The notes under the pieces: model-generated | What the model was told of the DNA's origin: nothing | The model's database searches: none | What the model saw: only the letters and a program-made list of their open reading frames with translations | NCBI RefSeq assembly: GCF_004379255.2 | Contig: NC_056033.1 | Location: 40,574,719-40,638,718, forward strand | DNA: 64,000 nt | From: Salvia splendens | Taxonomy: Eukaryota > Streptophyta > Magnoliopsida > Lamiales > Lamiaceae | Reading direction: 5' to 3' | Shown here: in pieces, positions 11,484-27,922 of the stretch | How the letters are laid out: each line of letters begins with the position of its first letter | How positions within the stretch are numbered: position 1 is the stretch's first letter | Translations under genes and position numbers: made by a program

Positions 11484-13506
11484 GACCATCCACTACGCGT
11501 CCCGCGCCGGGCTCGCGTCTCGTCCCTCCGGGACGGGTCCTCCGCGGGACGCGTTGCAGCGACCATCCCGTCCCTAGCCCGCACCCGTCTCGTCCCGTAG
11601 CCCGTCTCGTCGAGACACGGGACGCGCTGTCCCGCCACGCGCCAGCGACACGTGTCTTGTCCCCATGCGTGCGTGACGCCCACTCGCTGGCCCGCGAGTG
11701 GGCGTCGTCACTGATGACGCAATAATTCGTTTTTTTTTAAAATTTGACTTTTAATAAAAAAAAATATTCAAACGGTAATATTACCGTTAAATTTTTATTT
11801 TCATTTTTTTAAATTTTTTTTATATAGTTTACTCTATAAATAATCCTATTTCATACTCATTTCAAACACTAACACACATCTATTCCTCTCAAATCCTCTA
11901 TATCACTCCAATTTCCATCTTCAATCAACTCAAACAAATGGATCCTTTTGAGCAAATGCGTCAATTAATGGAACAATCACTCGAAGAAGATCGACGACGA
12001 GAGGCGGAGGAAGCTGCGCCACCCCCACGACGCTCCCGGAAGTACATCAATCGAAACCGGGAGGAAGCCGCCGCACGGTTAGTATGCGACTACTTCTGCG
12101 ATAACCCGATTTGGGGAGATACCTACTTCCGTCGCCATTTTCGCATGCGGAAACCGCTATTTCTCCACATAGCTAATACTTTGGTGGCCAGGGAAGAGTT
12201 CTTCCGAGAAGGGTTCGACGCGGTCGGCCGTCCCAGCCACACGACGCTGCAGAAATGTACTGCAGCCATCCGGCAGCTTGCGACTGGACAAACGGCCGAC
12301 ATATTCGACGAATACCTGCACATCGGAGACACCACTGGGCGCATGTGCTTGCTCAACTTCTGCAGAGGAGTCCGGGCAACCTTCAGTGACGAATTTCTCT
12401 GGAGGCCAACCACGGAGGATTGTCAGTTCCTCCTCAACCTGCACGAACAAGTGCACGGATTCCCCGGGATGCTTGGCAGTGTCGATTGCATGCACTGACA
12501 ATGGAAGAATTGCCCGGTGGCTTGGAGGGGGTCCTACACGAGCGGCCACAAAGGCACCCACCCAACCGTTGTACTCGAGGCCGTTGCCGACTACCGGCTT
12601 TGGATCTGGCACGCGTACTTCGGGGTTCCTGGCTCGAACAACGACGTAAACGTGCTCCAACAGCCCGACCTCTTTACCGAAGTTTTGGATGGTAAAGCGC
12701 CGGCCATCAACTTCGTCGCCAACAACCGGCGGTATAAAATGGGGTACTATCTCGCCGACGGCATTTACCCGAAGTGGCCGACCTTCGTGAAGACGTGCGG
12801 CAGGCCTGCAAACCCAAAGCAGGCTCTTTTTGCGCAGAAGCAGGAGGCTGCGCGCAAGGATGTGGAGAGGGCGTTCGGGGTTCTCCAAGCGCGCTTCAAC
12901 ATCATCAAAGCCCCGGCTCGTTCGTGGTTCATGGAGAGCATGGTCGACATCATGTATACGTGCATAATCTTGCACAACATGATTGTCCGAGACGAAGGAC
13001 CCGATGCGGGAAATTGGTTCGACCCCGAATCCCCCGGAAGCTCAACCGCAAGTAGTCCGCCGCGAAGTGGAGCGCATCCGTCTATACAAGAACGATTGGC
13101 TATTCGGGCAAGGACACGCGACTCTAGCGCCCACACCCAACTCCAAGAGGATCTAATTGAGCACATTTGGGAAAACTTTGGCGGAACAGATTAAATTATG
13201 TCATTTTTATTTTTTTAGAATTTTAATTATGTCTTTGTTTTTTTTTATTTTAAGTTGTAATGTTGTTTTAATTTTAATAAAGTGTGTTTGCTTAAATTGA
13301 ATTGGGTTGAAAAAAAAATTATAAATGAAATTGAATGAATAGTAATTAAGGGACGATATAGAGACGGTTAAGGGACGGAGCGTTGCAGGTTCCGTCCCTT
13401 AGTTAAGGGATGGATGAAAAAAGGACAGTGGGGCCCTCAAATAGTGCTCAAATAGTAGTTAAGGGACGGTTTAAGAGACGGTATAGAGACAGCGTAGTGG
13501 ATGGCC
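11484..13506 (+). mobile_element. PIF/Harbinger element A (transposase-only)
   Basis: Complete 2023-bp element. The left end GACCATCCACTACGC and the complement of the right end GGCCATCCACTACGC form the terminal inverted repeat. The flanks are TAA (11481-11483 and 13507-13509), the 3-bp target duplication of PIF/Harbinger elements. The left ~250 bp are very GC-rich (repeats of CGTCCCG and GACGGG), followed by an AT-rich promoter-like stretch with ACGGTAATATTACCGTT and TACTCTATAAATA. A single transposase gene follows, then a 3' flank with AATAAAGTGTGTTTG. There is no Myb/SANT-like second gene. Both ends and both flanks closely match element B (42126-44062), which carries that missing gene. Confidence 0.93.
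11938..13194 (+). pseudogene. PIF/Harbinger DDE transposase with one nonsense codon
   Basis: One reading frame of 418 codons, interrupted only by TGA at 12496-12498. In relatives this position reads CMHW, so it is a Trp codon turned stop. The frame stays open on both sides without frameshift. The product is a HARBI1/ALP1-type DDE_Tnp_4 nuclease. Visible catalytic landmarks are the first Asp in GSVDCMH, the second Asp in GVPGSNNDVNVL and the Glu in [13 protein letters not shown]. The helix-turn-helix-like N-terminus (DYFCDNPIWGDTYFRRHFRM) is intact. As written it would give a 186-aa protein cut just after the first catalytic residue. Stop readthrough, or a sequencing error at one base, would restore the full frame. 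It has no introns and is CG-rich at third positions, unlike most neighbouring genes. Confidence 0.9.
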
Positions 13507-13509
13507 TAA

Positions 13510-14316
13510 ATATAATGGGATGATTTATTAGTAATTAAAGTGACGATTCATAGTCAAAATGTTTAAATTCTATTGACAATTTTTAGTTTGAGATATCCTA
13601 TTATCATTTGTAAACCCACATATATAATAACTGAAATATGTAAAAATATAGCATATAATTCGATAATGACATAGAAGGTTGCGCCAATATTTTTTTTTAA
13701 TTATTGTAACAATTTAGAAAACGTATATACCATAAAAATTTAACAATTAAACCAAAATAAACTCAAATTTACCAAAAAAAAGGAAAAAGAAAAAAAGACA
13801 CTACTTTCTTTCACACTATGCATCTCTGTTTCTACTTTCTAGCTTTCAAAAACTGTATAGCAAAAAAGAATAATAAAAAAAAATCTAAACCTCAATTAAC
13901 AATTAAACAAAATTCGTTCTTTCCTGAAAAATTCACGTTGCCGCATCTCCAATCCATCGAATCCAAGATTAACTCAAAATCCCTACAAATTACAGCTAAT
14001 CATCTGCTTGCACACACCCCACCACCAATTTTTAAAGCAATTTATGATTGATCGATCCCGCATCGAAACTCCCAACAAGTAAACAACAGCAAAACAAAAC
14101 AAGAGTTTCGACCAGCTCTTCCTCTCTTTTCATCATTTCCTGCTCCCTTTTTTCAGGTACTTCGCTTTCTACACTTTTTCCCACCTCGTAATTCTCACTG
14201 CAGACGGTTCAACTGTCGAATTCACATCAAAGTCTGCACCTTTATCGAGGAAGCTTCCAATTGTTGTCTCCTTTTGCTGCTGTAGCTGCCGTTCTTGATC
14301 TGGGTTTTTTTTGCCG
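13510..14316. other. upstream region and 5' UTR of the NDR kinase
   Basis: AT-rich spacer, turning pyrimidine-rich (CTCTTCCTCTC...) from about 14100 to 14160. That part is probably 5' UTR of the kinase gene, and an AG at ~14157 could end a 5' UTR intron. No protein-coding signal seen. Confidence 0.5.
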
Positions 14317-18063
<3,747 letters not shown>

Positions 18064-19251
18064 TGTTGTTTGAAGCTTAAACCAATGCTCGTATTCGGAT
18101 TCAATGCGCGTAAGCGGCTAGTTTTTTATGTATATGAAGAGAACTCAAACTCACTCTGGATAACAATTTTGGGCATAATTTTTCAATTCTTTCTTTGCTT
18201 CTGTCTAATTCTGTTGTTTCTATATTGGTGGAGAAATGTTAATATCTGCAGGAAATTACAACATTTATGTAAATTATTTAATTGTTTGTGCAACGAATTT
18301 GGTGCTGAATATATCTGCATTTTCTCCCTTTTTATACAACTTCATTTCGTATTTTCTGGTAAAATTAGTGTCACGCAGTTAATTATATTAATTATTGGCA
18401 CTGAGTAGGGACATGTATATATCTCTTATTCGCTTTAACAAGATTATATTGTTCAAAGAAAATGACTTTTTACCAAAAAGATTGATGAATACTCGAATTA
18501 GTTTGAGTTCTTCAATTTTTTAAAATTTATTATATTAAATTTAACTTGATAATATGAATCAAGCGTGAATTTGGCACTAGAATATAAATTGTAACTCTAC
18601 TGAGAAAATAGATTTAGTATTATCTCGATATTTCATTTTAGTTTGATGTTAATTGATTTGAGCCTAAAGAAAAATATTTAAAAAATAATAGGAGTAGTAC
18701 CTCTATATTTACCTTAGATATTTTGTAGGATACATTGAATGAATTGGACTTTTTAGTTGGAGTCTAAATTAAATATCTGACATTTCTCTCTCACTTTGAT
18801 CTTTTGCAACAAATCATGATGTCAGTCAATACATTTTCAACTGGCTCTTCATGAAATATATGTATATAGTTATAAACATTAAACAGATATTTTTTTGGCA
18901 GCAACGTTTACATTTAATTATTATAAAAATGAGAATAGCACATTATCTTAGGTATTTATTTCTAGGCTAATATTTACTCCATATTCAGTTCAGGCATTGG
19001 TTAGAATAAAACATAATTAAATAATTATTTTTACAATTCATATAGTGCTACAGAAAAAGTATGAAAATATCGTTTATGACTAACACGTGTAAAGTAGACC
19101 ACGTGGCATGAACTTTTACCCCAAACAAATATCAACGCCAAACTATCTCAACCAATTACAATATCGAAATTTAATCGGTTAATTCACTAAAATTCTCAAT
19201 TTTTTTTTGTCTCTGGATTTGAGGTTTTGGACAAAGGAAAAGGGGAATTGT
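18064..19251. other. intergenic, nothing recognised
   Basis: The 3' UTR of the kinase gene lies at the left. The rest is AT-rich DNA without repeats I could pair. The last ~60 bases before 19252 (T-rich, then a purine-rich run) look like 5' UTR of the next gene. Confidence 0.5.
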
Positions 19252-21038
19252 ATGGATTCATCTGAGTTACCCTCTAGAAATTCTGTCGAGCAAGAAGAGA
19301 CTTCCAAATTAGTGGTAAATCGCTGTTATCCCTCTCAAATAATTTTGGTTTATAGTTGGGAAAAGGTGGAGTAGTTTTGATGGATTTTTGTTTTTAGCTG
19401 ACATTTTTTGATAATTATGCCGTATTCGTGCAAAATTGTGCAGAAACTTGCAGCAACTGTTTGAGATATTTGAAGTTGTTCAATCGAAAGAGGAGAATTA
19501 TGTGATGTGCTGATCTTAATAGGAATATCTTCATCCCCCGATTTCACTGTTTTTTGTTGATGAGATGATGAGAAGAATTACCTTCCTTCTTTGATTCGGT
19601 ATCATGTGTTATTGTTGAAAAGTGGCTAAAGCTTACAAATTTTTTGGAGTACACAGCTGATTTATGAAAATACTGTTTCAATTTTGAAGATTTAGTTGGC
19701 TGTGTTATGAAGAAAGATGAATCTGAATAGCAGAGTGAATTAGCTTTGAGCATCTCAATTTGTTTCCCAACATTTCTTTGATGGATTTCACCGTGTTTAA
19801 TGGAAACTTTGTACTGCATTTGTTTGCTTTTTCATTAAGGAAAATGCTAATATTTGCTTGATGGAATGGTGGTAAGGTTTTTTAAATCATTTGATTTTTC
19901 CTGAATGCCTCTTCCTGTGTTGAGGAATTTAGTATCTTTGGAATTGAATTTTGTGTATATAGTCGTCCTTGCGCCTCTGCAATGGTGATATGTGCTGGTT
20001 CTTGAATTACTAATCTTCTTGAATACATTTATAATTTGTTAATGAAAGTTGGTATCTTAAATCATAGAGACTGTGAGTTAGGGTTGTATAAAGCATTCCA
20101 TCTTGCCTGAATGCTGAATACCCCTGGGTTGTGAATCTAGTGGATGGACATTCCGTACCCTCGTGCATTGATGCTCGTTCTTTGATATACACTGAACTGT
20201 ATGTTGGTTCTTGCATTATATGGATTTCCTGGTTTTAGTTTATTCAATTTAGTTCTTGTAGTGTCAGGAAAGAGAGCTGGTGGCACAGGAATGGACAGAC
20301 GAGAAACACTGCTTGTTTCTTAAATCTATGGAATCAACATTTGTCAACCAGCTATACAAGTCAATAGAGATGTTTGGCTTGCAGTCTTATACAAGCTCTT
20401 CATTGCGATCAAAACCTCTCAAGCAAAAGCAGACGAGCACCCGAACTACTGGACAGGTTTAACCTCTATTACCTTTGTCCATCATTAATAATTTTGCAGT
20501 GTTATACTGTTATTCTCTGTGTATAAATTTCTAAATTCAGAAACCTTCCCTAAAAGTTACTGTTTGCTATTTGCAACCTCTTCTGCCAATGTAGTTTAAG
20601 GTTCACCGAGATGGATTTTGGTCTAAAGTTGACTTCCAGAAGGATGAATCTGAACACGACCAAAGAGAGGAGGGTAAAGTTCCATTCTCAAGTCCCTGGA
20701 TTCAGCGCTATCGGAACTCAAAAATACAGGCAACCAAAAGGTGTCCATCTTCGTCTGCTAAAGCCCCTTTAGCAACAACGCATACGAGCAACTTGTCACC
20801 TTCACGCGAAAATGACAATGGCGATAATATAGGTATTTTCTATCCCATTTTGGACATATTTTTGTGCACTACCACTTCACACTACCATCACATTTGCTCC
20901 AGAAAAACCTGTGAGTATTTCTTTAACATGCTCATGTCTTTTCAAACAGAGATGTCAGATCAGAACTTCAACGATGAAGCTGTTACAGAAGAGCCTTCTG
21001 CCAAGATAGACAAATACGAAGACAACAAGAAGCAATGA
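19252..21038 (+). CDS. COR27/COR28-like cold and clock regulator, 4 exons
   Basis: Exons 19252-19314, 20268-20456, 20595-20832 and 20950-21038 join in frame to 192 aa. Conserved blocks of the family are visible: EWTDEKHCLFLKSMESTFVNQLY in exon 2, then FKVHRDGFWSKVDF and FSSPWIQRYR in exon 3. The rest is polar and low in structure. COR27 and COR28 in Arabidopsis are small nuclear proteins induced by cold and light. They repress clock genes such as PRR5 and TOC1, temper freezing tolerance, and bind COP1 and HY5. That role is inferred by homology. The first exon codes only 21 residues and is separated by a ~950-bp intron, so the ATG at 19252 is the least certain part; it is supported by a proper donor and frame. 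Confidence 0.85.
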
Positions 21039-21660
21039 TCAAGTAATTACTTGCCCTCATATCATATGCATAAAACACACTCTGGCAACCCAAATTCCAG
21101 ATCATTCCCTCAGTTGTTCCCAATGGCACTACCATTCGAGCTAACAACATCGTGGAAGGCCATCCACACAAACCTCTCGAAGACTAGAATGCTGATGTAG
21201 TTTAGATAGGCCCAATACCAGAGGATCCTAGTATTCTGATTGAAACAACTGAAACCTATGACTCCATGAAAGAAGAGTTGACATGTGGAGAAGGGTGCCG
21301 GAATCTGCACTAGTTATGTGGATTAGATTATTTTTGTAAGCTCTCAAAGCAGTGGCAGACTGCACCTATCATCATATTACTTGGGTTTAGAAACAATCCC
21401 AGATTTTATTCTTTATTATTAGAATTCCAAAATTTTCTTACTGTTATAGTAGTATTGAAAACAACATTCTAGGCCTTCTCCAAATTGTATTTTCAGCATA
21501 AACACTTCTCCAAACTGTGCCTCATAACATCTCTTTATAGTTATAGCATATGCTAGTAAGATACTCTCAATTGCAATATGTATTGAATATTCAATTTGTG
21601 TGACCATCCAATGACAATAAGCATACCTGTAAATAAAAAATGGACGATATATATTATATT

Positions 21661-22602
21661 CACTGGCGTATACACATTGGAACAAGGGGGTACAACTGTA
21701 CCCCCAAACTTTTGTGTATTAATACTATATGTAGTCCTATTTTTGCAAGTTTTGTTGGTAGCTCGGTGGTAAGTTGCCTCAATCTCCAAGCAAGAGGCCT
21801 GAGTTCGAATATTAATGAGCACACTTCTAATTTTTACTTACACTTTCTCTTCTCCAAATTAACTTTGTTTTAATCTATGTCATATCTAATTCAATTTTAT
21901 TTTTTCTCAATTCATATTTAAGTTTTATTAGTTATTTTGTTTTTAACAAATATGTTTATTAGTTTAATCACTAACTTCTTTTTAAATTTAATTATGTATT
22001 CTTACATATTTAACTTCCATTAATCATTTTTAATAGATACTTATGTGACTAATATAAAGTATATATTCTAGCAATTTAAAAAAAACTCAATATAAATTGC
22101 TAGATTGAAATAAGTATTACTCCCTCCGTCCCGAGCTACTCGCTCATTTCCTTTTCGGCTCGGAGATTAAGGAATGAGTGTATAGGAAAGTAAAAAATGA
22201 CGGCTGTAGGTGAAATTTTTTACTAAAAATGGAAAGAGTGCAAGTAACTTGGGACGCCCAAAAAGGAAATAAGTGCGAGTAGTGCGGGACGGAGGGAGTA
22301 TAAAATACTCCATATTTATAAATCTAACCTTCTCATTGTATTCATGTCTATATTATATATTGCTAGTTAACAAAACATGGATACTTGTATTTCAAATGTA
22401 TAATTTATGTGATACTAAATAATACTACTAGTTTATTTTTATTTAAAACTAAATTTTTTGATAAAAAAAATAAGACAGATTTTATTTAAAAATAATAATT
22501 GAAAAAGCATAACAAAGAAAATAAAAAAGATTAGTTACATTTTTAAATTTTAAGTCTTAATTATTTTTGCACCCCAAATTAAAAATCCTGGATACGCCAC
22601 TG
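21661..22602. mobile_element. hAT-type non-autonomous element with 8-bp target duplication
   Basis: The ends are CACTGGCGTATACA at the left and the complement CAGTGGCGTATCCAGG at the right. Both sides carry the identical 8-bp flank ATTATATT (21653-21660, 22603-22610), diagnostic of hAT insertions. The 942-bp interior is AT-rich and encodes no transposase. A Stowaway MITE is nested in it at 22120-22298. The element lies between the COR27-like and COQ10-like genes. Confidence 0.82.
22120..22298. mobile_element. Stowaway MITE nested in hAT element
   Basis: CTCCCTCCGTCCCGAGCTAC at the left matches the complement of the right end, CTCCCTCCGTCCCGCACTAC, over at least 18 bases. TA dinucleotides flank both sides, as expected for a Tc1/mariner Stowaway insertion. 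It is 179 bp and non-coding. The well-kept ends suggest a younger insertion than its hAT host. Confidence 0.9.
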
Positions 22603-22848
22603 ATTATATTCACATATTCCACCGCTAAAAAAAGCCCTATTTAATTTAATTTAATTTAATTTTGTAGTTTTGGATGTATAACTACTCCTAAACAAGAAAT
22701 TGGGGCATTGAAAATTGCAACCTTTTGCACATCAGCCATAATTTTGGCCTCAAATTCGCAGCAGAATCGTATCTCAAGATCTCATCAGGCAAATTCGGTA
22801 GGTTTCAATCGCATAACAGTTCAAAATCCTAATCTTCTTCTGCTACAA

Positions 22849-25232
22849 ATGCCTCCGTTCAATTCCGCACCGAGGGCGCTGGCGCGTTTGGTAGCGCTCC
22901 GTAATCCATCGCGGCGGCGCACGAGAAATTATCCTAGCTTCAGCCAGGTTCGGCCTTCGAGTAATATCGCTGGGAACAATGCATTTTCTCCAGAGGAAAA
23001 TCGGCGTCACGGGAATTATAGTTTCCTAGGTTCTGCAAATTCGTCGCGTATTTGTAATTTTGTTCACCAAAAGAGAGGCTTTTTGGGATGCGGTGATGGC
23101 GAGGAGGGTGGTATGCTATCAAAAGTGCACCAGGAAAAGCGTGTGTTGGGGTAATGTTTGTTTCACTATTGTTTTGAATTTCTGTTTTGATTCTTTGTGG
23201 CTCTGGGTGGAAAGTGTAGATTTTGAAATTGGGGATGGATTATGTGATCTAGGTTAAAATGTATTATGATGAAAAAGAATGGACAAGGGATTAGTGAACA
23301 TGGCTGCGAATATCTGATAGTATGAATTGATTTACTCCTTTATTGATGTCGAACTATTTGTGTATTGAACTAATGATCAGTCAATGTGGTTTATTTGGTA
23401 AAGTAGTGTGGCTTTTGATTCAGTTAACAACTTAACAATTCTGCAATTTGCTGATTTATATTTTTCATGTTAGATATTCACCTGAACAGTTGTTCAATGT
23501 GGTTGCTGCGGTTGACATGTATGAAGATTTTCTTCCTTGGTGTCAGCGCTCACAGATAATTTGCCAGAACCCTGATGGAAGTTTTGATGCGGAGTTAGAA
23601 ATTGGCTTTAAATTTTTTGTTGAAAGTTATACATCTCATGTGGAGTTAACAAAACCAAAATCCATTAAGGTGAAGATCACGCAACTTGGTCCCCCATCCA
23701 TATAGTCATATTCGTTTTTTTCCTTGTTTTGCTGATTGGTTGGAGTCTTATTCATAACCAATTGTTCTCCACTTGTTATTAATATCAACTTAGCACTTCA
23801 TCATTTGCTTAAAATTAGGATATGGCTTCTCCAAAAATATTTTTGGAACTGAACTGTTAATTTTATGTTGGGGTTAGGGTAGATATATATAGGGTTGTGG
23901 TTGTTTACAGATCAAACTGGTTGACTTTATATAGACAGTGTGCTGAGTTTTAATGCTATAAATACAAGGCTTGAAATAAGGAGCTGTTTTTAGGATTAGA
24001 GATGAATATTTTAGCTAATTATATGTCATTTGCTAAACGTAGTGATAATATAAGGTGATTATAGTTGTTACTATGAGTTCATTTCCTCCAAAGTGATTCA
24101 CTTGTTACTGCTACACTGTATTAAGAATACATAAAGTTGAGTTGTGAATGAGTTTCAACACGACCTAAATGTCTCTATCTTAATCTCTTCCATTGGAGGT
24201 AGAGGGTAGAATGTTGATTGATCTATTTTGGATGCTGTCACATATACTCTTACTTCTTAGACCAAAATATATTCTGTATTATTTATTTTCCTTATTTTCT
24301 TTCAAGTCAAAAACTTAACAAAGAATCTTAGTCTTGTCTTTGGTAAAAAAGAAGATTGTCAATGAAACTTATCCTCAACATTGATCTTATTCAGAGGACC
24401 TTTCTGTTTATCTAATCTTTATTTTTTTTTATCATTTCTTCTCATATTTGTTGTCTTATTATGAAGAAATGGAGTCCTAACTAAAGCCTAAAGGCACGTG
24501 GCATCTCACGTCTAGTTTTTGCTCGAAAATGTACTCGGTATTTCATAATTTCCCAATTGTCAGATGGCAAGTAGCCTAAAAATGATAACACTGCACCTTT
24601 GTATTACCAGTGCAACTCCAGTATGTTCGGTTTTGGCTTTTGTGTTTTACCCATGATCTTATGGAAAGTAGATGTAGGGTTGGTTAAACCCAGCTTTAGT
24701 CAACAGTTCCATACTTAAGGTTGCCATTATTGTTTTCCTTCCAGCAAGTTATGCGCCAATGAAGGTTTTCCTTATTATAAAACATTTAATAGGTCTGTTT
24801 TGTTGCAGACGACTTCATCCCAAACTAGCCTTTTTGAACATTTGATTAATGTCTGGGAGTTTTCCCCTGGACCCGTTCCTGGAAGTTGCAGCCTCTATTT
24901 CATGGTGGACTTCAAGTTTCAATCGCCACTTTATCGACAAGTAAGCCTCCTCAGTGCTTTTAACACTGTAATTTAAGAACGAGTTCCTATTTTGGAAACT
25001 TGAAGGGTGGCATGATTTCTTGATACTGCTTGCATTAGGGAAAAAAGAACCACCGACCCCAAGCACGAATATTATTTGTTATTTATTTCTATAAATCTTT
25101 ATGATTGTATTGCAGGTTGCCAATATGTTCTTCAAAGAAGTGGTTTCTCGGCTTGTTGGTTCGTTCAACGATCGATGTAGACAAATATATGGACCTGGGG
25201 TTCAAGTTCTTGAAAATATCTATGATCACTGA
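22849..25232 (+). CDS. COQ10: COQ10-like coenzyme Q-binding START protein, 4 exons
   Basis: Exons 22849-23150, 23474-23669, 24809-24940 and 25116-25232 join in frame to 248 aa. The N-terminus (SAPRALARLVALRNPSRRR) is rich in Arg and lacks acids, like a mitochondrial presequence. From residue ~95 the polyketide-cyclase/START fold of COQ10 follows: VLGYSPEQLFNVVAAVDMYEDFLPWC, LEIGFKFFVESYTS, GPVPGSCSLYFMVDFKF and FFKEVVSRLVGSF. COQ10 binds ubiquinone in the inner mitochondrial membrane and is needed for efficient Q synthesis and electron transport. The first ATG in frame is at 22849; the frame is open further upstream but has no ATG. Confidence 0.9.
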
Positions 25233-26735
25233 ACATAATAGTCATTTTGATAATATTGTCAAAACCCTGTCGTTTTCATAAGCTGAGTTCTCTCATTTAC
25301 TATTGAAATGCTGAGAAAGGTACCAACCCCTCCCTTGCCTGACTTTTCTTCTTCTGATACGTCGTCTCGATCTATTTCTTGAAACGATGTCGTTTTGTTT
25401 TCTTCGGGCGATAGAGAGAAGAGGTGAAATTATTCGTGTATATGGTGAAACATGAATTTTTCTAGTTTTTTTTACCTTAGGTTAAAGCCCATAGGCCATA
25501 TGTATTTGAGAAAATAAAATAGGAACTTTATTCTTAAGAGTTTAAGTGGAAATTGTAAGTGCTGTCAAATTTGACAATATTCACTTTTTAGTATTTTTAC
25601 ATAAACTTTTTTCAAAGTATTTTCTATTATCTACTAATCAACTTTTGATCCCACACCAACTTGAAAAATATTTATGATATCTTCATAAGGATATATTTTT
25701 CGTAAAGTGATTTATGTTTTCATTGGTTTGCCATTAAATTCAACTTGATTTAACTTGTTTAAATTCACGAACTATGTTTTGTGGAAGTAATTTTCTTTAA
25801 AATAGTTTAAAGAATTTCAGCTTGGCCACAGACATTTTACATTGAAAACTATAGAGTATATTAATATACATGTGGCAATGTAGGGTTCACGGGTTTTGTG
25901 AATTGAATTGTTATCGAGTTGATCTGATTACAATCCAATATGTTAATATCAACTCGATAACAATCCAATATGTTAATATTAATGTTGTAGCATTATGAAA
26001 TGTTAAGGAACTTTTCATTCCGAACAAAAACCCTACCTACAATATTAAGATCCAAACACGACTTTTATTCAAAAGAAATTAATTATTAAATTAATTCAAA
26101 ATTATTTTTGTAATACTATTAAAAGAGAGTAAAGAAGGTGCAATGAAATAAATCATACATTTAAAAAACTCGTACTCTCAAATTAAATTCGATAGAGTAT
26201 TTTCTTTTACGATGTCAAATTAATTCAATAACTTTACACTCTAATTAATTTTATGTTTTATAAGAGGAGTATTATTCATTTGTCATAAATATAATTTTAT
26301 TTTGCCATTTTAGCCACAGAAAAATAGGTTTATTTTAAAAATGAAAATTATTTCTCATACTTTCCAGTGTTTCCACATTTTTCTCATATTTTTTCATACT
26401 TAAATTATTTTTTCTCAATTAAAGTTTGTTTGTATCCATCCATCCATCAGTAAGACTATTTTTGTGGAAATTATAAATTTGTAAGAACATGAAACTCGAT
26501 TTAACAACGTTGTTGCCTTGAATTGAGTGCCTGAGACGTAGGTAGTTCATTCACGATCAGTTTGCCGTCACCACTCCATCTCCATACCCGCTCTATCCGC
26601 CCACATTCATTTAATTCCTACCAAATCCATCCAATTCACGCAATTATATACACTCTCCATTGCGCCAAATTCCCCAATTCCTTCGTTAATTCGCACCATC
26701 ACTCCCTCAATTTTGCAGTTGATCCCAATCAGATC
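25233..26735. other. intergenic, AT-rich
   Basis: The 3' UTR of the COQ10-like gene is at the left. A short direct repeat, ATCAACTCGATAACAATCCAATATGTTAAT-like, occurs around 25920-25980. The last ~180 bases (C-rich, CCATCCAATTC...) are probably 5' UTR of the next gene. No coding signal. Confidence 0.5.
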
Positions 26736-27922
26736 ATGGCTACTCAGCTGAAATCCGACGCCCTCATGGAGCAGATGAAGCTCCACATGTCCACTGACGC
26801 CGGAAAAGAGCTCACCAAGAAAATCGGCCTCGTCTATCAGATCAATATTGCCCCCAAGGTTTAACTTTTCTGATTTTCTTTTTTCAAATTTGGTTTAGTG
26901 TTTTGTTAGTCGGTGCTAGAATTTGACTCGAATGCCGTTGGTTGGTTTAATCGTTGTTGGGTTTTTTCAATCGGCAGAAAATTGGGTTCAATGAGAAGTC
27001 TTTCGTGGTGGATTTGAAGAAAGGAGAAGTTAAAGAAGGTTGGTTAGGGCTTTGTTTTCCGCTTAGCTATGAAATTGTAAATATGAAGATTCTTGATCCT
27101 GTAGCTGAACTGCTTCAAATTTGCAAATTGATTGCTGAATCAAGAATTTCACGGATTGTATGATGTCCATATTAGTTGATTGAAATTGAAATATCAAAAT
27201 TGGGGAAAAAGAGGATTCTTGATCATGTAGCTACAAGATTCGAATTTGGGGGGTTGGGGTTGTGGAGGTTTGGTTGAATGCAGCAACATTTTTGTTGGAT
27301 TTGATACTGTTAATCAGCTCCTTAGCTTTACCAACTGTTCGACAAGCTCAATGTCGACGTCTGTAACGGAATCCTTAGTTTTAGGCTTTTAGCCGACCGT
27401 GTTGTGTTTGATATGGATGTGGCTGCTTTTTATTGAACCCGTAACTTACCCGGTTGTTTAGGATGCCTTTGATTTTTAATATTGATGCGGTTGATGTATC
27501 TAATCTACTTACACGCCTTATAAAATTTTGAGATCTTGAGAAACACGATAATTAGACCTAAAGTAATTTGAAATGTTGATCACTGACTATAGTTAAGATA
27601 GCTATGGTTTCAGATTTATGACTGAAAGTTGTCGTTTACTATAATAGGAGCATATGAAGATGGGAAGCCGGATGCAACTTTCTCGTTTACAGATGATGAT
27701 TTTCTAAAGGTCGCGAGTGGGAAGATGAATCCTCAAATTGCTTTCATGAGGTGGTTTGCTGTTCCAAACTCGAAACATATCCTATAGTTTGTATTATTAG
27801 AAGAGTACTCGTTTAATGTTGTGTGATCATCATATTGTAGGGGTGCGATCAAGATAAAAGGAAGTATCAGTGCAGCACAGAAGTTTACTCCTGACATTTT
27901 CCCCAAGCCATCGAAGATGTGA
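26736..27922 (+). CDS. SCP2: SCP2-like sterol carrier protein, 4 exons
   Basis: Exons 26736-26858, 26978-27038, 27648-27750 and 27841-27922 join in frame to 122 aa, the full length of plant single-domain SCP2. Landmarks are KIGLVYQINIAPKKIGFNEK, VDLKKGEVKEG, DATFSFTDDDFLKVASGK, NPQIAFMRGAIKIKGS and AAQKFTPDIFPKPSKM. The protein binds and moves sterols and fatty acyl chains and in Arabidopsis is peroxisomal. The C-terminal tripeptide is SKM, a weaker variant of the canonical SKL targeting signal. The start ATG gives the family's usual N-terminus. An upstream open frame in the 5' UTR has no better start. Confidence 0.94.

Noticed and set aside
12157..12975. Open frame of 272 aa on the minus strand
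   Set aside because: It is the antisense shadow of the transposase gene. Its protein has no recognisable domain and its composition follows the GC-rich third positions of the sense frame.
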